NCBI GenBank assembly: GCA_026874595.1
Contig: CM049315.1
Coordinates: 36,100,164 to 36,164,163 of the forward strand
Reading direction: 5' to 3'
Length of the DNA: 64,000 nucleotides
DNA from: Sipunculus nudus
Lineage: Eukaryota > Annelida > Sipuncula > Golfingiida > Sipunculidae
The notes under the pieces are model-generated. The model saw only the letters and a program-made list of their open reading frames with translations. It had not been told where the DNA came from and searched no databases. The number at the start of each line of letters is the position of its first letter. The stretch's first letter is position 1. The position numbers and the translations under genes are program-made. Positions 10,481 through 22,942 of the stretch are shown here, one piece after another.

Positions 10481-13400
10481 CATGTTATTGGAATTCTTGA
10501 TTGCCGTATCAGCTCGTTACTTTCATATATACAAATTTTTTAGCACCCCTCCCCCTATGTCATACATAATACATAATCTAATATCCCAGGAACACCGGGA
10601 GCAGATAGCATAAAAATTTTAAAGCAAATTTTTAAGCTAATACCGGCAACATACTCTGAGTAACAGCTGAAATTAATGGTATTCTCCGTTTTAATGGTTG
10701 CTTTATTTTGTTACGAATATATCGTAGACTATATATCAAAGACTGGACTTATTCGTGATATCTGTGTAGATTCTTCTAAATGAAGCCTTAGACAAATAAA
10801 AAAAGAGAGAAAAAATGAATAGAATCGGAATCATAAAATTTAAAATATGTTGCACAATACGGTAGAAGGTCTAAAACATCCAGTGACCCTCATTTAAGAC
10901 ATCTTAATAAGGACCGATAAACGCACGAATGCACCATATCAGCCTATGAACCTTTTTTTTTTATTTTTTTTTTTTTACTTTAAATTATAGATTCGCATCT
11001 ATCCTAGCGGTGACAACCAGATTCAGTAGGCAATGATAATTGGGCTGGTACGCCTACTTGACACGCAGCCAGTAAGCTGGTTGTATATACTTTCCGTCTT
11101 TCTGGCCGGAATGGCGTTACATCTATCCAACCCCCGCACAAGGTTATGGTCTATTGTACAAAATGAATAAACCCTACTGGCAGTGACGGACTTCAACATG
11201 TTTGACCTGACATTTGACCCAGTCACCGCCTCACTTGGATATCAGTAAATGTAAAAATGGTTAATCCTCCAATTCACGCAGGTAATCCTTTTGCATAATG
11301 TTGAAAATAACACAAGTGTCGCTGCACTATCTTCGTGCATTTACTTTTTCAACATTTCTGGAAATCGTTGTATCACGTAGGTTATCCAAGGAAGCAAGTG
11401 CATAAGTTTACGTTTATATTTACAATACCGCGTCACAAATATTACACCACAAAAAAGTTTCACAGGTTTATCAATATACAAAATATGTTTCAAGGACAAA
11501 TACCTTTTGTTGGTTATATTTGGAATGGATGTTGTCGAAGCATACTATATATTTGCTCCATTTACATATTTTTTTCCCAATTAACTCTTTTCTGGCGGAA
11601 TGGCTCGAGTTCAGTCCATTAGCATGCATGCTGTGCGCACAAATGTGGGCAGGAGATCTATCCTGGACTTTCAAAGACAGATCTCTTGAGGGGAGAATGA
11701 TATCTATATCATTACTTCTTTTTCATTGCAGATGTCGCTGGCAGTAGGCTGCGTTTCATACACCTGCGGCAGTTTCCATCCGCGCGACAAACGCATGGCA
11801 AAACGCGTACAACAGTACGGTGGCCAAAATCCCCATTAAATGACTATACGGTGGCCAAAATCCCCATTAAATGACTATCTGTAGCGTCATCTTAATATTA
11901 ATATGTCTATGTTTTACATAGTAATTTTTAGTGAAAATTACAGTTAAAAAAGACCTCAAAAGGTCTAACATTAACTTTTGATTTTAAGGTTTGCAGATGC
12001 AGATGATCATCAATGTGATACTGCTTATGTTATGCTGTGAAGTAAGTGACCTACCGTTTATCTATACCGCCTTCATCCGGATAAGAAAAACTATACATTC
12101 TTTTAACATAACTGGAATATAGAATAGAAATGTACATATATCAAGATGATCCACTTATACTGACTTTCGTAGAACATAATAAAATAATGCATGGTTCCGA
12201 CTACAAAGCTGGTAAAATTCATGCATGATGTATAAATTGCCCATTGCCTGGCTAAACGGCACACTAATAGGTAAAGTTTGACAACTTGCAAAGATATGTT
12301 GTGGATACCCGCATTGTGGTCATTGTGATAGACCAGGAACCATTTATTATGCATGGAATGTCCTTTTTGGCAACTCGTATCATTTTACCAGTTTCCCACA
12401 GTTTTGGTGGTTTCCATTGTGAAGATTTTTTCTATGTTTGATGAATCACTAATATTATTTGAGTATATCAGCAGACATATATGCCCTGAATTAATTATTT
12501 AATAATCGTGTCTGCCACTTTCGAGGTTGATGTTTTTCCCTAGAATTTTTAGTGAATAAGTACATTTACCACACCCTCCCCTGTTTTGTTTTATTCAGTA
12601 AACGAGATAATTACCCTCTCGCTTCTCGTTCTTTGTTCAAGATTGTGCACATTGTTTTGTGTTTAGTTTAGTTTTGGGTAAATAGGGCTTTGGCATTCTG
12701 ACCTGCATTTTTATTTACTTTACATAATATTCTTTGTGCGTTGTTAAACGAAAATATTCCGTCATTCCTCATTAGATAATCATAGAATTCAATGTGTTTG
12801 TTATGTGATGTCTCATGATACAGAATGCGTTCTTTCTTATATTCGTCCAGACATTTTAACCTATCCAGGCCATTCGAAATTTCTTCCGACTGGTGCATGG
12901 CTTCTTATTAAGAAATATCCACTTTCCTATTTAGACTCTTTGTCCATGCTAAAATCGATTGGACATGTAAGCATCGTCAAACATATATTTCTGAATTTGC
13001 TTGTAAAGGTTGTTCCATACAAATTCAATTTTAATAACTATTGTTTCAACCTATAGGTTATACTTTATAAAAGCTTCCTTTATAATTCATGATTTTTTTT
13101 TGTTTACTCGAAAAAAAAACCCCGAATATATGTATACAAGTCCCGAACTTCAGGAGTGAATAATTTTATAAATACTAAATGTAAATTTCTGGTCATTGTA
13201 GTGTACAAAGATGTAATTTTAATATATCTGTAGAATTTCTTTGGTCCAGGTGTTAAACTTTCTGATTTATTAAAAGAATAATTTGCATTTTGAAATTTGT
13301 TATATCCATTGCTGGGTACTCCATGATGTCCCCGGCCGTCAAGTGTCTTCTCGATACAGGATATATGGGGTACAGGTGTGATAGCCTTTTGCTCCGGGAA

Positions 13401-13850
13401 AGACTAGGTAATCCTTTTCATGGTAAAAACAAAATAATATTCTGTTCAATTGAGTCTGTTAGCATGCTTTGTTCAGAATGGGGTTCAGCTCTGCCGATAA
13501 GAAATTAATCTGGCTGGGTCGAAAAGCGATGGAGAGGGGCACGCATCGCAGGAGAATTTCAAGGGAAAGGGGGGAATCTACCTTCTGGGAATAGGGTTAT
13601 CAGAAGTTTTAAAGTTTTTTTATCCAGTTGATCGGCAAGCTGGTGGGCCAAGGACTGCAAGAACTGAGACAAACAAGAATTACACTTAAGGGAACATTCT
13701 TTCTCAAGAGGACAATCCCGCGAGCATGAAGATTCCACAGATTCCCACAGGAAATTGCCAGTAACTTTGGGATAAGTCAAACTTCAGTGCACAGATTGAC
13801 AAAAGACACAGATTGTGCATTGATCGAAAAAAGGCTCTTAATGACAAACT
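10480..13850. other. Non-coding interval with a perfect 31-bp duplication
   Basis: No supported gene. The 31-bp sequence beginning TACGGTGGCCAAAATCCCC occurs twice in tandem at 11816-11846 and 11847-11877 without a difference, so the duplication is recent. The minus strand around 12670-13050 has consecutive open stretches separated by stops and could be an old coding relic, but no family was recognised. Confidence 0.5.
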
Positions 13851-14013
13851 TTAATTGACGGAACACATGCACCTGGACGTCACCTGTCACCACAGAATCG
13901 CGCCCATTTACCAAATACATGCATAAACCGCATAAACATGCATAAATCCATAAACCACTACGTCACCGATATCGCGCCTCAATTTTATTTCCTTGTGTGT
14001 TATAAGATGTAAA

Positions 14014-15727
14014 CTAGATGTGTCGGAACGACACGAATGCCCCCGCCTGGGGCAAATTAGAAACATTTGTTAAATTTTGAAAAAAAAATTAAGTTCAGGA
14101 GGTGTCATATGGTCAAAAGTAGGTCAACAAGGGCAAAATGCAAACTCGATCTGTTACGGGTCATCATCAAGAAACACACCAAAAATCAGGCCAGTATCTG
14201 CAGGCACTGTGAAAAAAAGTCCATACATGTGCATTTTCCATAAAAATTTGTCTTTCATGAAATTTTCTATGTTTAGGAGCCGAAGACAATGAAAAGTAGG
14301 TCAACCGGGATGAAACGCAAACTCGATCTGCAACTGTCATTATCTGCTTACACATAAAAAATCAGGGTGGTATCTGCAGGCATTGAGGAAAAAAAGTTGG
14401 TACATATGCATTTGTTATGAAAATTTCTATTTTTCATGAAACTTTCTATGTTCAGGAGCAGTAAAATGGTCAAAAGTAGGTCAACTGAGACAAAACAAGA
14501 ACTTGATCTGTAACTGGTCATTATCTGCCTACACACCGAAAATCAAGCCCGTATCTGCAGGCATTACGAAAAAAAGTCTGTACATGTGCACTTTTTTTTA
14601 TGAAATTTTCTGTGTTAGACCACCGTGAAACGGTCAAAAGTAGGTCAACTGGGACAAAACATGAACTCAATCTGTAACTGGTCATTATCTGCCCACACAC
14701 CAAAAATCAGGCCAATATCTGCAGGTATTGCAAAAAAAAGTCAGTACATGTGTATTTGTCATGAAAATTTATATTTTCATGAAATTTTCTATGTTCAGAA
14801 GCCGTAAAACAGTCAAAAGTAGATCAACTGGGACAAAACGCGAACTCGATCTGTAACTGGTCATTATCTGCCCACACACCAAAAATCAGGCCAATATCTG
14901 CAGGCATTGCGAAAAAAAGTCCGTACATGTGTATTTGTCATGAAAATTTCTATTTTTCATGAAATTTTCTAAGTTAAGGAGCCGTAAAATGGTCAAAAGT
15001 AGATCAAACAGGACAAAACGCGAACTCGATCTGTAAGTGGTCATTATCTGCCCACACACCAAAAATCAGGCCAATATCTGCAGGCATTGCGAAAAAAAGT
15101 CCGTACATGTGTATTTGTCATGAACATTTATATTTTTCATGAAATTTTCTAAGTTAAGGAGCCGTAAAACAGTCAAAAGTAGGTCAACTGGAACAAAACG
15201 CGAACTCGATCTGTAACTGGTCATTATCTGCCTACACACCAAAAATCAGGCCAATATCTGCAGGCATTGCAAAAAAAAGTCAGTACATGTGTATTTGTCA
15301 TGAAAATTTATATTTTCATGAAATTTTCTATGTTCAGGAGCGGTAAAACAGTCAAACGTAGGTCAACTGGGACGAAACGCGAACTTGATCTGTAACTGGT
15401 CATTATCTGTCCACACGTCAAAAATCAGGCCAATATCTGCAGGCATTGCGAAAAAAAGTCCGTACATGTGTATTAGTCATGAAAATTTATATTTTTCATG
15501 AAATTTTCTAAGTTAAGGAGCCGTAAAACGGTTAAAAGTAGGTCAACTGGGACGAAACGCGAACTCGATCTGTAATTGGTCTTTATCTGCCCACCAAAAA
15601 ATCAGGCCAATATCTGCAGGCACTGCGAAAAAAAGTCCGTACAACTGTTTTATTTCGGAAGGACGGAAGGACGGAATGACGGACATGGGTAAAACTATAT
15701 GCCCCGGCCACTTTGTGGCGGGGGCAT
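14014..15727. mobile_element. Tandem-core non-autonomous element with hairpin ends
   Basis: The left end starts CTAGAT, followed by the hairpin GTGTCG-GAA-CGACAC (14020-14034). An 11-bp subterminal inverted repeat ATGCCCCCGCC/GGCGGGGGCAT sits at 14037-14047 and 15717-15727. The core is about nine copies of a 180-bp repeat, followed by a GGACGGAAGGACGGAATGAC microsatellite and a terminal hairpin with 11-bp arms (15701-15711 and 15715-15725, one mismatch). The uninterrupted copy of the host repeat at 16851-17260 shows the empty site, giving the boundaries to within a few bases and a possible TAAA duplication. The structure resembles pearl elements of bivalves and HINE/Helentron-derived elements; that assignment is inference. 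Confidence 0.75.
14095..15640. repeat. 180-bp tandem repeat array, about nine copies
   Basis: The anchor AATCAGGCCAATATCTGCAG recurs near 14183, 14357, 14540, 14704, 14883, 15063, 15243, 15422 and 15598, a period of 164-183 bp and mostly 180. Copies in the right half are more alike than those at the left edge, as expected when array edges decay. Short open frames inside it are by-products. Confidence 0.9.
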
Positions 15728-16289
15728 AAAAACAAACAGACAATCATATTCTTTATAATCATTATATTTGAAATGAATGGTGTTAATGTATGTTCAATAT
15801 TTGCCCATACGCTTTAACTATTGTAATTTTCAATTGCCAGGCGATTTATATTACTTGGGTTCGATTGAAAATAGTGCCTTGTGCACACTGGCTGGCAAGA
15901 GATCTGTCCCCTTCATAGACGCGATCTAGTGTGGAGAATGCTTCAACTGGTGTACCTTGTTTCAATCGGCAAACTGTAATTGACAAACTTAATGACAGAC
16001 TGTTACCGATAAGGCCATCACACCTGTACCCTATGACTTCTACCCGGATGACACTCCACACCGACCGTCAGGTGCATTATGCAGAAGGCCTACCGAGCAC
16101 TGGATGCAATAAATTTCACTGTGCAAATTTACTAAAGTCATAAATCAAGAAATTGAAATCCTGGACCAATGAAATTATAGAAACATATTAAAATTATACA
16201 CACCTTTCTATACACTGACTAACATCTTACATGCAGTATTTATAAACTCATTAACCTATTAGGTACGGGACGATTTTTTCTGAATCACC

Positions 16290-16291
<2 letters not shown>

Positions 16292-16364
<73 letters not shown>
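16292..16364. repeat. (TA)n microsatellite
   Basis: A pure TA run between host repeat copy A and the 66-bp minisatellite. Confidence 0.98.
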
Positions 16365-16366
<2 letters not shown>

Positions 16367-16424
16367 GTATTGTTAGTCAGAAAAAAGGTCCAAAAGGAAG
16401 TCACTATCAGCTATCGCAAGGCAG

Positions 16425-16710
16425 TGCCCGATATGATTTATAAGCAGATCTTCAACTGATGTACCTTGTTGCCATCGGCCATCGCAAGATGGCGCCGCAT
16501 ATGATTAAATCTGTGCGTCAACTGATGTGCCTTGTTGCCATGAACTAACGCAAGATGGCTCCCGATATGTTTTAAGCAGATCTTTAACTGATGTACCTTG
16601 TTGACATCGGCCATCGCAAGATGGCGTCGCATGTGATTTAACCTGTGCTTCAACTGATGTGCATTGTTGCAATCGGACATCTCACGATGGCACCACATAT
16701 GATTTAGGCC
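16425..16710. repeat. 66-bp minisatellite, about four copies
   Basis: ATATGATTTA and the phrases CAACTGATGTACCTTGTTG and GGCCATCGCAAGATGGCGCC return at 66-68 bp intervals (16431, 16499, 16565, 16631, 16697). Because 66 is a multiple of three, the minus strand is open with a 22-residue histidine-containing repeat. There is no cysteine pairing that would make it a C2H2 zinc finger, so I treat the frame as a by-product. Confidence 0.8.
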
Positions 16711-16850
16711 TAAACTGAACTCCAACTGCAAACACCGTATTGGATTAAGGTCTATTGAAACAATGATAGATCCCTGCAAGGGGCTGTGCACACGACACGG
16801 AACTACAGCGGCTTGACTTGGATTGCTGGGGCAACCACTGTATACAAAAT

Positions 16851-17260
16851 GACGGAACACATGCACCTGGACGTCACCTGTCACCACAGAATCGCGCCCA
16901 TTTACCAAATACATGCTTAAACCGTGAGGCACGTGCAACTGATTGTATACATTTACACCACTGCGTCACCGATATCGCGCCTCAGTTTATTTCCTTGTGT
17001 TTTATCAGATGTAAAAATCAAACAGACAATCATATTCTTTATAGACCTAATCGTTATATTTGTCAATGTATGTTCAATATTTGCCCATACGCTTTAACTA
17101 TTGCAATTTTCAATTGCCAGGCGATATATATAACTTGGGTTCGACTGAAAATAGTGCCTTGTGCACGTTGGCTGGCAAGAGATCTGTCGCCTTCATAGAC
17201 GCGATCTAGTGTGGAGAATGCTTCAACTGGTGTACATACCTTGTTTCAATCGACCATCAC
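16851..17260. repeat. Host repeat copy B, uninterrupted (empty site)
   Basis: This second copy of the host repeat is continuous through GATGTAAAAATCAAACAGAC at about 17009-17028, exactly where copy A carries the 1.7-kb tandem-core insertion. It provides an internal pre-insertion reference. Confidence 0.75.
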
Positions 17261-17480
17261 TAGATGGCGCCGTATATGATTTAAGCTCAGGTTACACTGA
17301 TGTCCTCTGTTGCCATCAGCCATCCCAAAATGGCGGCCCATATGATTAAGCTGAGCTTAAACTAATGTGCCCTGTTGTCATCGGCCATCGCAACGCATAT
17401 GATCTTAGCCTAAGTTCAACCGACGTGCCCCGTTTTCATAAGCCATCACAAGATAGCGCCCCCATAAGATGTAAGCAACG
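17240..17480. repeat. Diverged 66-bp minisatellite copies
   Basis: Further units of the CCATCGCAAGATGGCGCC-type minisatellite, at similar spacing but more diverged than those at 16425-16710. Both blocks lie next to copies of the same host repeat. Confidence 0.65.
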
Positions 17481-17489
17481 CTTCTTGAA

Positions 17490-20400
17490 ACTGATGTTCC
17501 ACGCTTAAACTGATCACCATCATACATTAGTTAACACACACAGCTTCAACCGTATGGTTTTTGCAGATTTGTTTATCATGCAGTATATCTACGGTACCAA
17601 AGTCAAGATGCTAGCGCTTACGCCACATTCTAGATTGTCAACCAATATGATCGCTGCCACTGACGTCATCATTTAAATTAACTTAGTTGAAATGAAAAAA
17701 AAAAAAATGCTGATAGGGCCTTTTATTAGGCCTAAAGCGTTTGTCATTCTCCGCAAACCATCGTGTTGGAGTTCCTTGTAATAATTGTTAGCGGGTTTTA
17801 TCATCACTTGCAAATTTATTTTTTATAATCATTTGGGGGAAAATATCTTAAACGAAAGATATAAAAGCCTTGATCAAACTCCCTACAATTTACTAGGCCT
17901 ATGGCTCTATATAATCTGGTCAACCTCTAGGCTATATATGTGCATGAAGAACAAGTTTTCATATAATTTTATTAAAATCTAATCTGGAATTCAAGATTTT
18001 TTTAATATATCCAAAGTTTATGTTTACTATCTTTCTGACTCTTTCCAATGATCCAATATTTCCCTGCGTTCATTTTCCTAAAGATATTTGCACTGGGAAA
18101 AGTATTCTCAAGAAAAACAGGTGTTCACAGTTGGTGAAACAGAGTATAGTGAACGTGTACGAGAACGACAGGCATGGCATGTTTTAAATATTGCTCATTG
18201 TCAAACCAAATAATCAACAGGCTAGGATTGAGACGTTGAGGTCTATACTGTACCCACAGCTGTCAGCAGCCATGTAATTACCCGCGGAAAATACCCAAAT
18301 GTCGTGTCGACAAGTCACAAACGGATGTAGGTGGCTGTGGGTATAATAAAGCTGGATTGTGTGATTGTCAAGTCTTAGAACGCCCGTGAGCCATTCGTTT
18401 TTTGTTTATTTACAATTATCCTTCATTAGGAACCAAACATCAGTGGTCCATCCTTCGTCGCCCTGTGAAAAAAATACACAGCGTCTGAAAAGAATTCCGC
18501 GCCTCACTGCATACCGTAAACACCCGGCTGACTAGATACCGTAAACACACGAGTGACTGTCAGAAGAAGCGCCACACACTTGGAAGTAACTGTCAGGAGA
18601 TTGAAACGACCTATACCTGATTCCGTCAAACTTGAAACCACTCTAGCCCACCGTACCATTACTCATACAGAAATGAACAATACACTAGAATAATGTGGCC
18701 GATCTTACGCCCCACAAAGACGGAACGTTTTTTTAGGGAGGTTAAGGTGTTCGCATCAAGTGATTAGTACACGTCACATCTGACGCACAGCGCCCTGGCC
18801 ACACAAGTTGTACGTGTATCATATATTTAATTATAATAAAGTGGCACACACCAGACAGAGCCACCGTGTGTTGATTTATGTTTCTATTCAGTCATTTAGA
18901 CTATGATGCTAGGTCTTTGTAAATGTAATTAAGCTAATGGTTTTATATACATACACCTGCATGGAATGTATGCTATAACAATACAAATACATACATGTAC
19001 ACATTAACAGTGCTCTACAATTTGAGTACAAAGCACACATGAATGTCTTCCTTACTTGCGTGGTTGCGTGTGCCACACAGCTCAACGGTTTAGTATATAG
19101 CTAGGTCTTTATATAGATAAGAAAATCATAGACAATTCATATATTCAAGAAAACTGGTGAACAACACGGTTATTGTCATGTCCAACTTCCCACAAAAAAA
19201 AACTGTTTTCTTTTTTACATGTAAATTCATCATTAAGAAAATGTTACATTTTAAGCCACATTGGTTGTTTACTCATCTAAATAAAACCTAAGGGAAATAG
19301 CGGATTGTTCGATAGCCTATTGTTACACTGCACAGGTACTATCATTGTCCGACATCTGGGACTGTGACCGTCGAATAAGTTAAGCTGGAGTACAGCTGAT
19401 TTTGATTGCTACCTTGGTTTATTGACACCAATTAATGCAATTCATTTTAATCTTGTGACCTGTATTTTACTTGGGGACAGGCCCTCGGATCATAATCTCT
19501 GCTTTGAAATTTTGGATAAATGAGTAAAACTCTACAATAAAGAAAAAGGGTAACAAATCAGAGCATAATGATATATATTGTTTAATATTTTATGTCTGTC
19601 ATTTGGAACTACATTTTAGTTTGCCAACCGGAATAAAATTACTCTTTCAAAACTGTTTTCTCTTTGTATTTTTATACAGTATTTCAGCCAAATTCTCTAT
19701 CTTCGGAGCAAGATTGCATTTACAAATCATAGGAGAAAAGCGTTAACATTATGAACTTGTACATGGAATTGTGACGTCAAATGCCTATTAATTTCATTCA
19801 CATACGGTAGTTACAGGGGATTTGTATGATAAACAAATATAAGGTACATCATCCAAAAATAAAAGTTTAATAAGAAGATTGAAAGATGGCAAAAGTAAAA
19901 CCAAGAAGTCTTAATCCAGTGAGTGTCATGTATAAAACTGGTTCTGTGATACAACTAGAAATCTGTAATCATTCACTCATCCGGCTCATATTCCCAGGTA
20001 CATGCGTGCATAAGTGACTGTACATTTGTGAATGTTCATTGATGACCCTAAATCATGATTGTGTGCCTGATCCACACAACAATCCAATCACTTCTTCATT
20101 GACCCATTTCCAAAATGCCCTGAAAATTTCATGAGATTCTATATTCATGATTGCGTTAGTAATGTTGTGAACAAACACACATGAACGGGGATAAACCCAT
20201 ACCCTCCTGGCGGAAGCAATAACCCCCGTGTGTAAACCGTGAAATATTATACCTCAAACCCGCTTGTCGACGTTCAATGCGGCGGTATTGATTCTCTATG
20301 TCTATTATGACCGTATAAACATGATCGATGTTTATGTATAATAAACCGCAGATTTATTGATCCCCGATCTGCTTCACTGAATGAGAAACCATAAATTTGC

Positions 20401-20856
20401 TGGCCGTCCTTATAGGAGCGACCGGGTCCATGCAGTGATCGGGGTGAATGGTGACTTTCAATTCGTTGTAGCACCCTCAGACACAACAGCTATACCGTTC
20501 ATGACAGGCAAAACGTGACATCGGTATCTATAATTATTTAAAGAGTTGTTCTATAATGTGAAAAAATCTCATGCACATACTTATTCCTTATATATATGTT
20601 AGGTCTCTATTTTTGAAAATGGCACCGCAGACTAGTTAATTTTTTTTCAAATTGATCTTGCAACGTCAGTATAAGTAACCGTTCAGTATTTTCTGTATAA
20701 AGGGTTATAAAAACGTCTCACGTGGAGCATGAACATCTCTTCTATTTCAGGTCTGTATACTCTGTCCACTGCGTGCATGTGGCAGTCACTTTTATTGTTT
20801 CATATATTTGTGTATTCGGTGTTTAACGATTAGCGACAGGTGAGGTATTGGTGAGA

Positions 20857-20901
<45 letters not shown>

Positions 20902-22615
20902 AGCTATATTTGTTACTGTATATAACTATTTCCGCCGTTAGTATGCTTTCAGCTGTTTTGATAGGTTTTAGGATAAACGACGCCCTACTGTATCTCAGAA
21001 GAGCTTTAATGTATTATTATGAAATGTGGCAAGTCCATACATTTTGAATAGTTTTCTCATACACAACAATCGTTTTTAAATTGCTTCCGTCGTACGCCTG
21101 TTCTGGTGGGAAATCCCTTATATCACATATATCACATATCACACTGGTATGAGGTATCGGCCTAAAATTTACGTGCGCATAGACCTTGGACAACTTTCAC
21201 TGAATGAAAGACTAGTGGCGCCACCTACAATCAGGTTTGCGTGCGTCTGTTTTGAATGAAATTACCAGTCACTGCGGAAAATTACTTTGTGGCGCCATCT
21301 TGTAGCCTGTTAATAGATATGGGTCACAACGCATGACCTATTTAAAGGGTGGTATTAAGGAACTTAATACATTTGCAAATATATGTGTATTATCTCATAC
21401 TTTTAGTTTATTTGGACTGAATAAAAATGTTTTCCAACAAAACCTAGCTACCTGACACACGCGGACTTGCTGTCTCCAAATCACCTGTATTTTACATTGT
21501 TATCGATCTGTTTGTGAGTAAAGTAAGTTCAAGTGTCTGTTTTTCATAACAATTAAGACTGTTACCAGTACTTTTATAAACAAGGAGAAGTAACAGAAAA
21601 GATGATACACAGAAACATCATTGGAAGCTTAAAAATCTTGATATATGTTTATGATTTGGGCGACTGATCATTCCAGTTAAGACTTATTTCCACTTGGGTA
21701 CCGGAGTAACGAAACAGGTTTAGAACAAATATTGAAAGAAACCATGTATAGAGAAAACACTACATAACATGCATATTTAACGTACTTGGTATGTGAACAT
21801 GGTCCTTTAACCAAGTCTATAGCAAGACATTGACATATGTGATGCCAGGACTATCGAACGCTCTTACGTCAGACAGGAGATATTCATGTTTGAATTAGTC
21901 CATGCGATGTGATTCGGCGGCACCACTTATTCGTTTGTCGTCGGATCATATTTTAGTTTTATATATGAATATTTAAGTACATCTTACCACCTGTCTAATT
22001 ACCTCCTGCTTTGGTAAACAAAGTATATATAGGTATATTATACCAAATGTTACTGAACTTTCACACACATATAGTGACACATGGACACATGCAAGTCCAA
22101 CTGAACAGCTAAGACACATATAAAGCAAAATATTTTTTACATAAGAACATGTTATAATATTACATGGGAGGATCCAGGATTTTTAAGGGGGGGGGGGCAC
22201 AGAAAGATTAATGGGATAATCCGTGAAAGGTCCTTCGGTCCGGAAAGGGTGTCCGGAAGGCAAAAACTGGTTTGAAACCCCAATAGATATGCTAGTCTGC
22301 TAGGGTTTTAAATTCGTGATTTTCGCGACAGAGAGCTTTTTATATATGAAGTATACTGTTGACCACAGTGGCTTCTCATGTGCATTATATCCGTGGTTTC
22401 GGAAGTATTGAATATAGATCATCAGATCGTTTCCATTATCTGTCAATAATTAGAAAGAATTAACTGTTTTATTGTTCGATCATCCCTATAGCCTACACCT
22501 GGATTAACTGTTCTGATTTGCTTATGGTGTTATAGAATCATGGTATTTCTTGTTCCGAAACAAATATATATTTAAAAACTCTGTGCAAGTTCCTAGGGGT
22601 AAGTTGAGACAGAAT
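17490..22615. other. Long non-coding interval
   Basis: No gene is supported across about 5 kb. It contains a (TA)n run, a short direct duplication around ATACCGTAAACAC at 18512 and 18537, a CCCCGATC...GATCGGGG inverted pair near 20365 and 20441, isolated GTGGCGCCACC-type repeat fragments near 21215 and 21290, and a G run at 22188-22197. Confidence 0.5.
20860..20899. repeat. (TA)n microsatellite
   Basis: A pure TA run of about 40 bp. Confidence 0.97.
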
Positions 22616-22620
22616 ACATA

Positions 22621-22651
<31 letters not shown>

Positions 22652-22725
22652 TAAGAGAGAGAGAGTGAGAGAGAGAGAGCGCGAGAGCGAGAGAGACAGA
22701 CAGACAGACGAGAGAGAGAGAAAGT
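22621..22725. repeat. Compound (TG)(TA)(GA) microsatellite
   Basis: TG, TA and GA repeats follow one another, with a short GACA run near 22695. The long leucine/serine minus-strand frame here is a repeat artefact. Confidence 0.95.
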
Positions 22726-22942
22726 GAAAGGAAGAGAGAAAATGAGAATAAGCAGATGGAATGCCGACTTGTACATATCAAATCACAGGTTTTATCTTAA
22801 TTTTTGCCTCAGACACCTTATCCTTCAATCAACCGTGATTAATAGATACACAATAACCATCATCAATGTGTCAAGGGAAGATCAAGAAAGAAAGACAAAA
22901 GAGACGGGGATGAAAATAAATAAACAAGCAGATATACAAAAA

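Larger units (their letters stand above)
13857..15995. repeat. Host repeat copy A, interrupted by a later insertion
   Basis: The outer parts (13857-14013 and 15728-15995) align with one continuous stretch at 16851-17260: shared text starts GACGGAACACATGCACC, passes CAAACAGACAATCATATTC and ends near ACCTTGTTTCAATCG. Copy A is split by about 1.7 kb of tandem-core element that copy B lacks. The unit itself is a roughly 415-bp repeat of unknown class that abuts 66-bp minisatellite DNA. Confidence 0.75.

Noticed and set aside
12668-13056. Consecutive open minus-strand stretches suggesting a decayed gene
   Set aside because: Stops and frame changes interrupt it and I recognise no protein family.
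14095-15640. Regular direct repeats considered as a CRISPR array
   Set aside because: Units are about 180 bp and repeat throughout with no unique spacers, in a eukaryotic genome context.
16438-16938. Minus-strand histidine-rich 22-residue repeat resembling zinc fingers
   Set aside because: The required cysteine pairs are absent and the frame is a by-product of a 66-bp DNA repeat.
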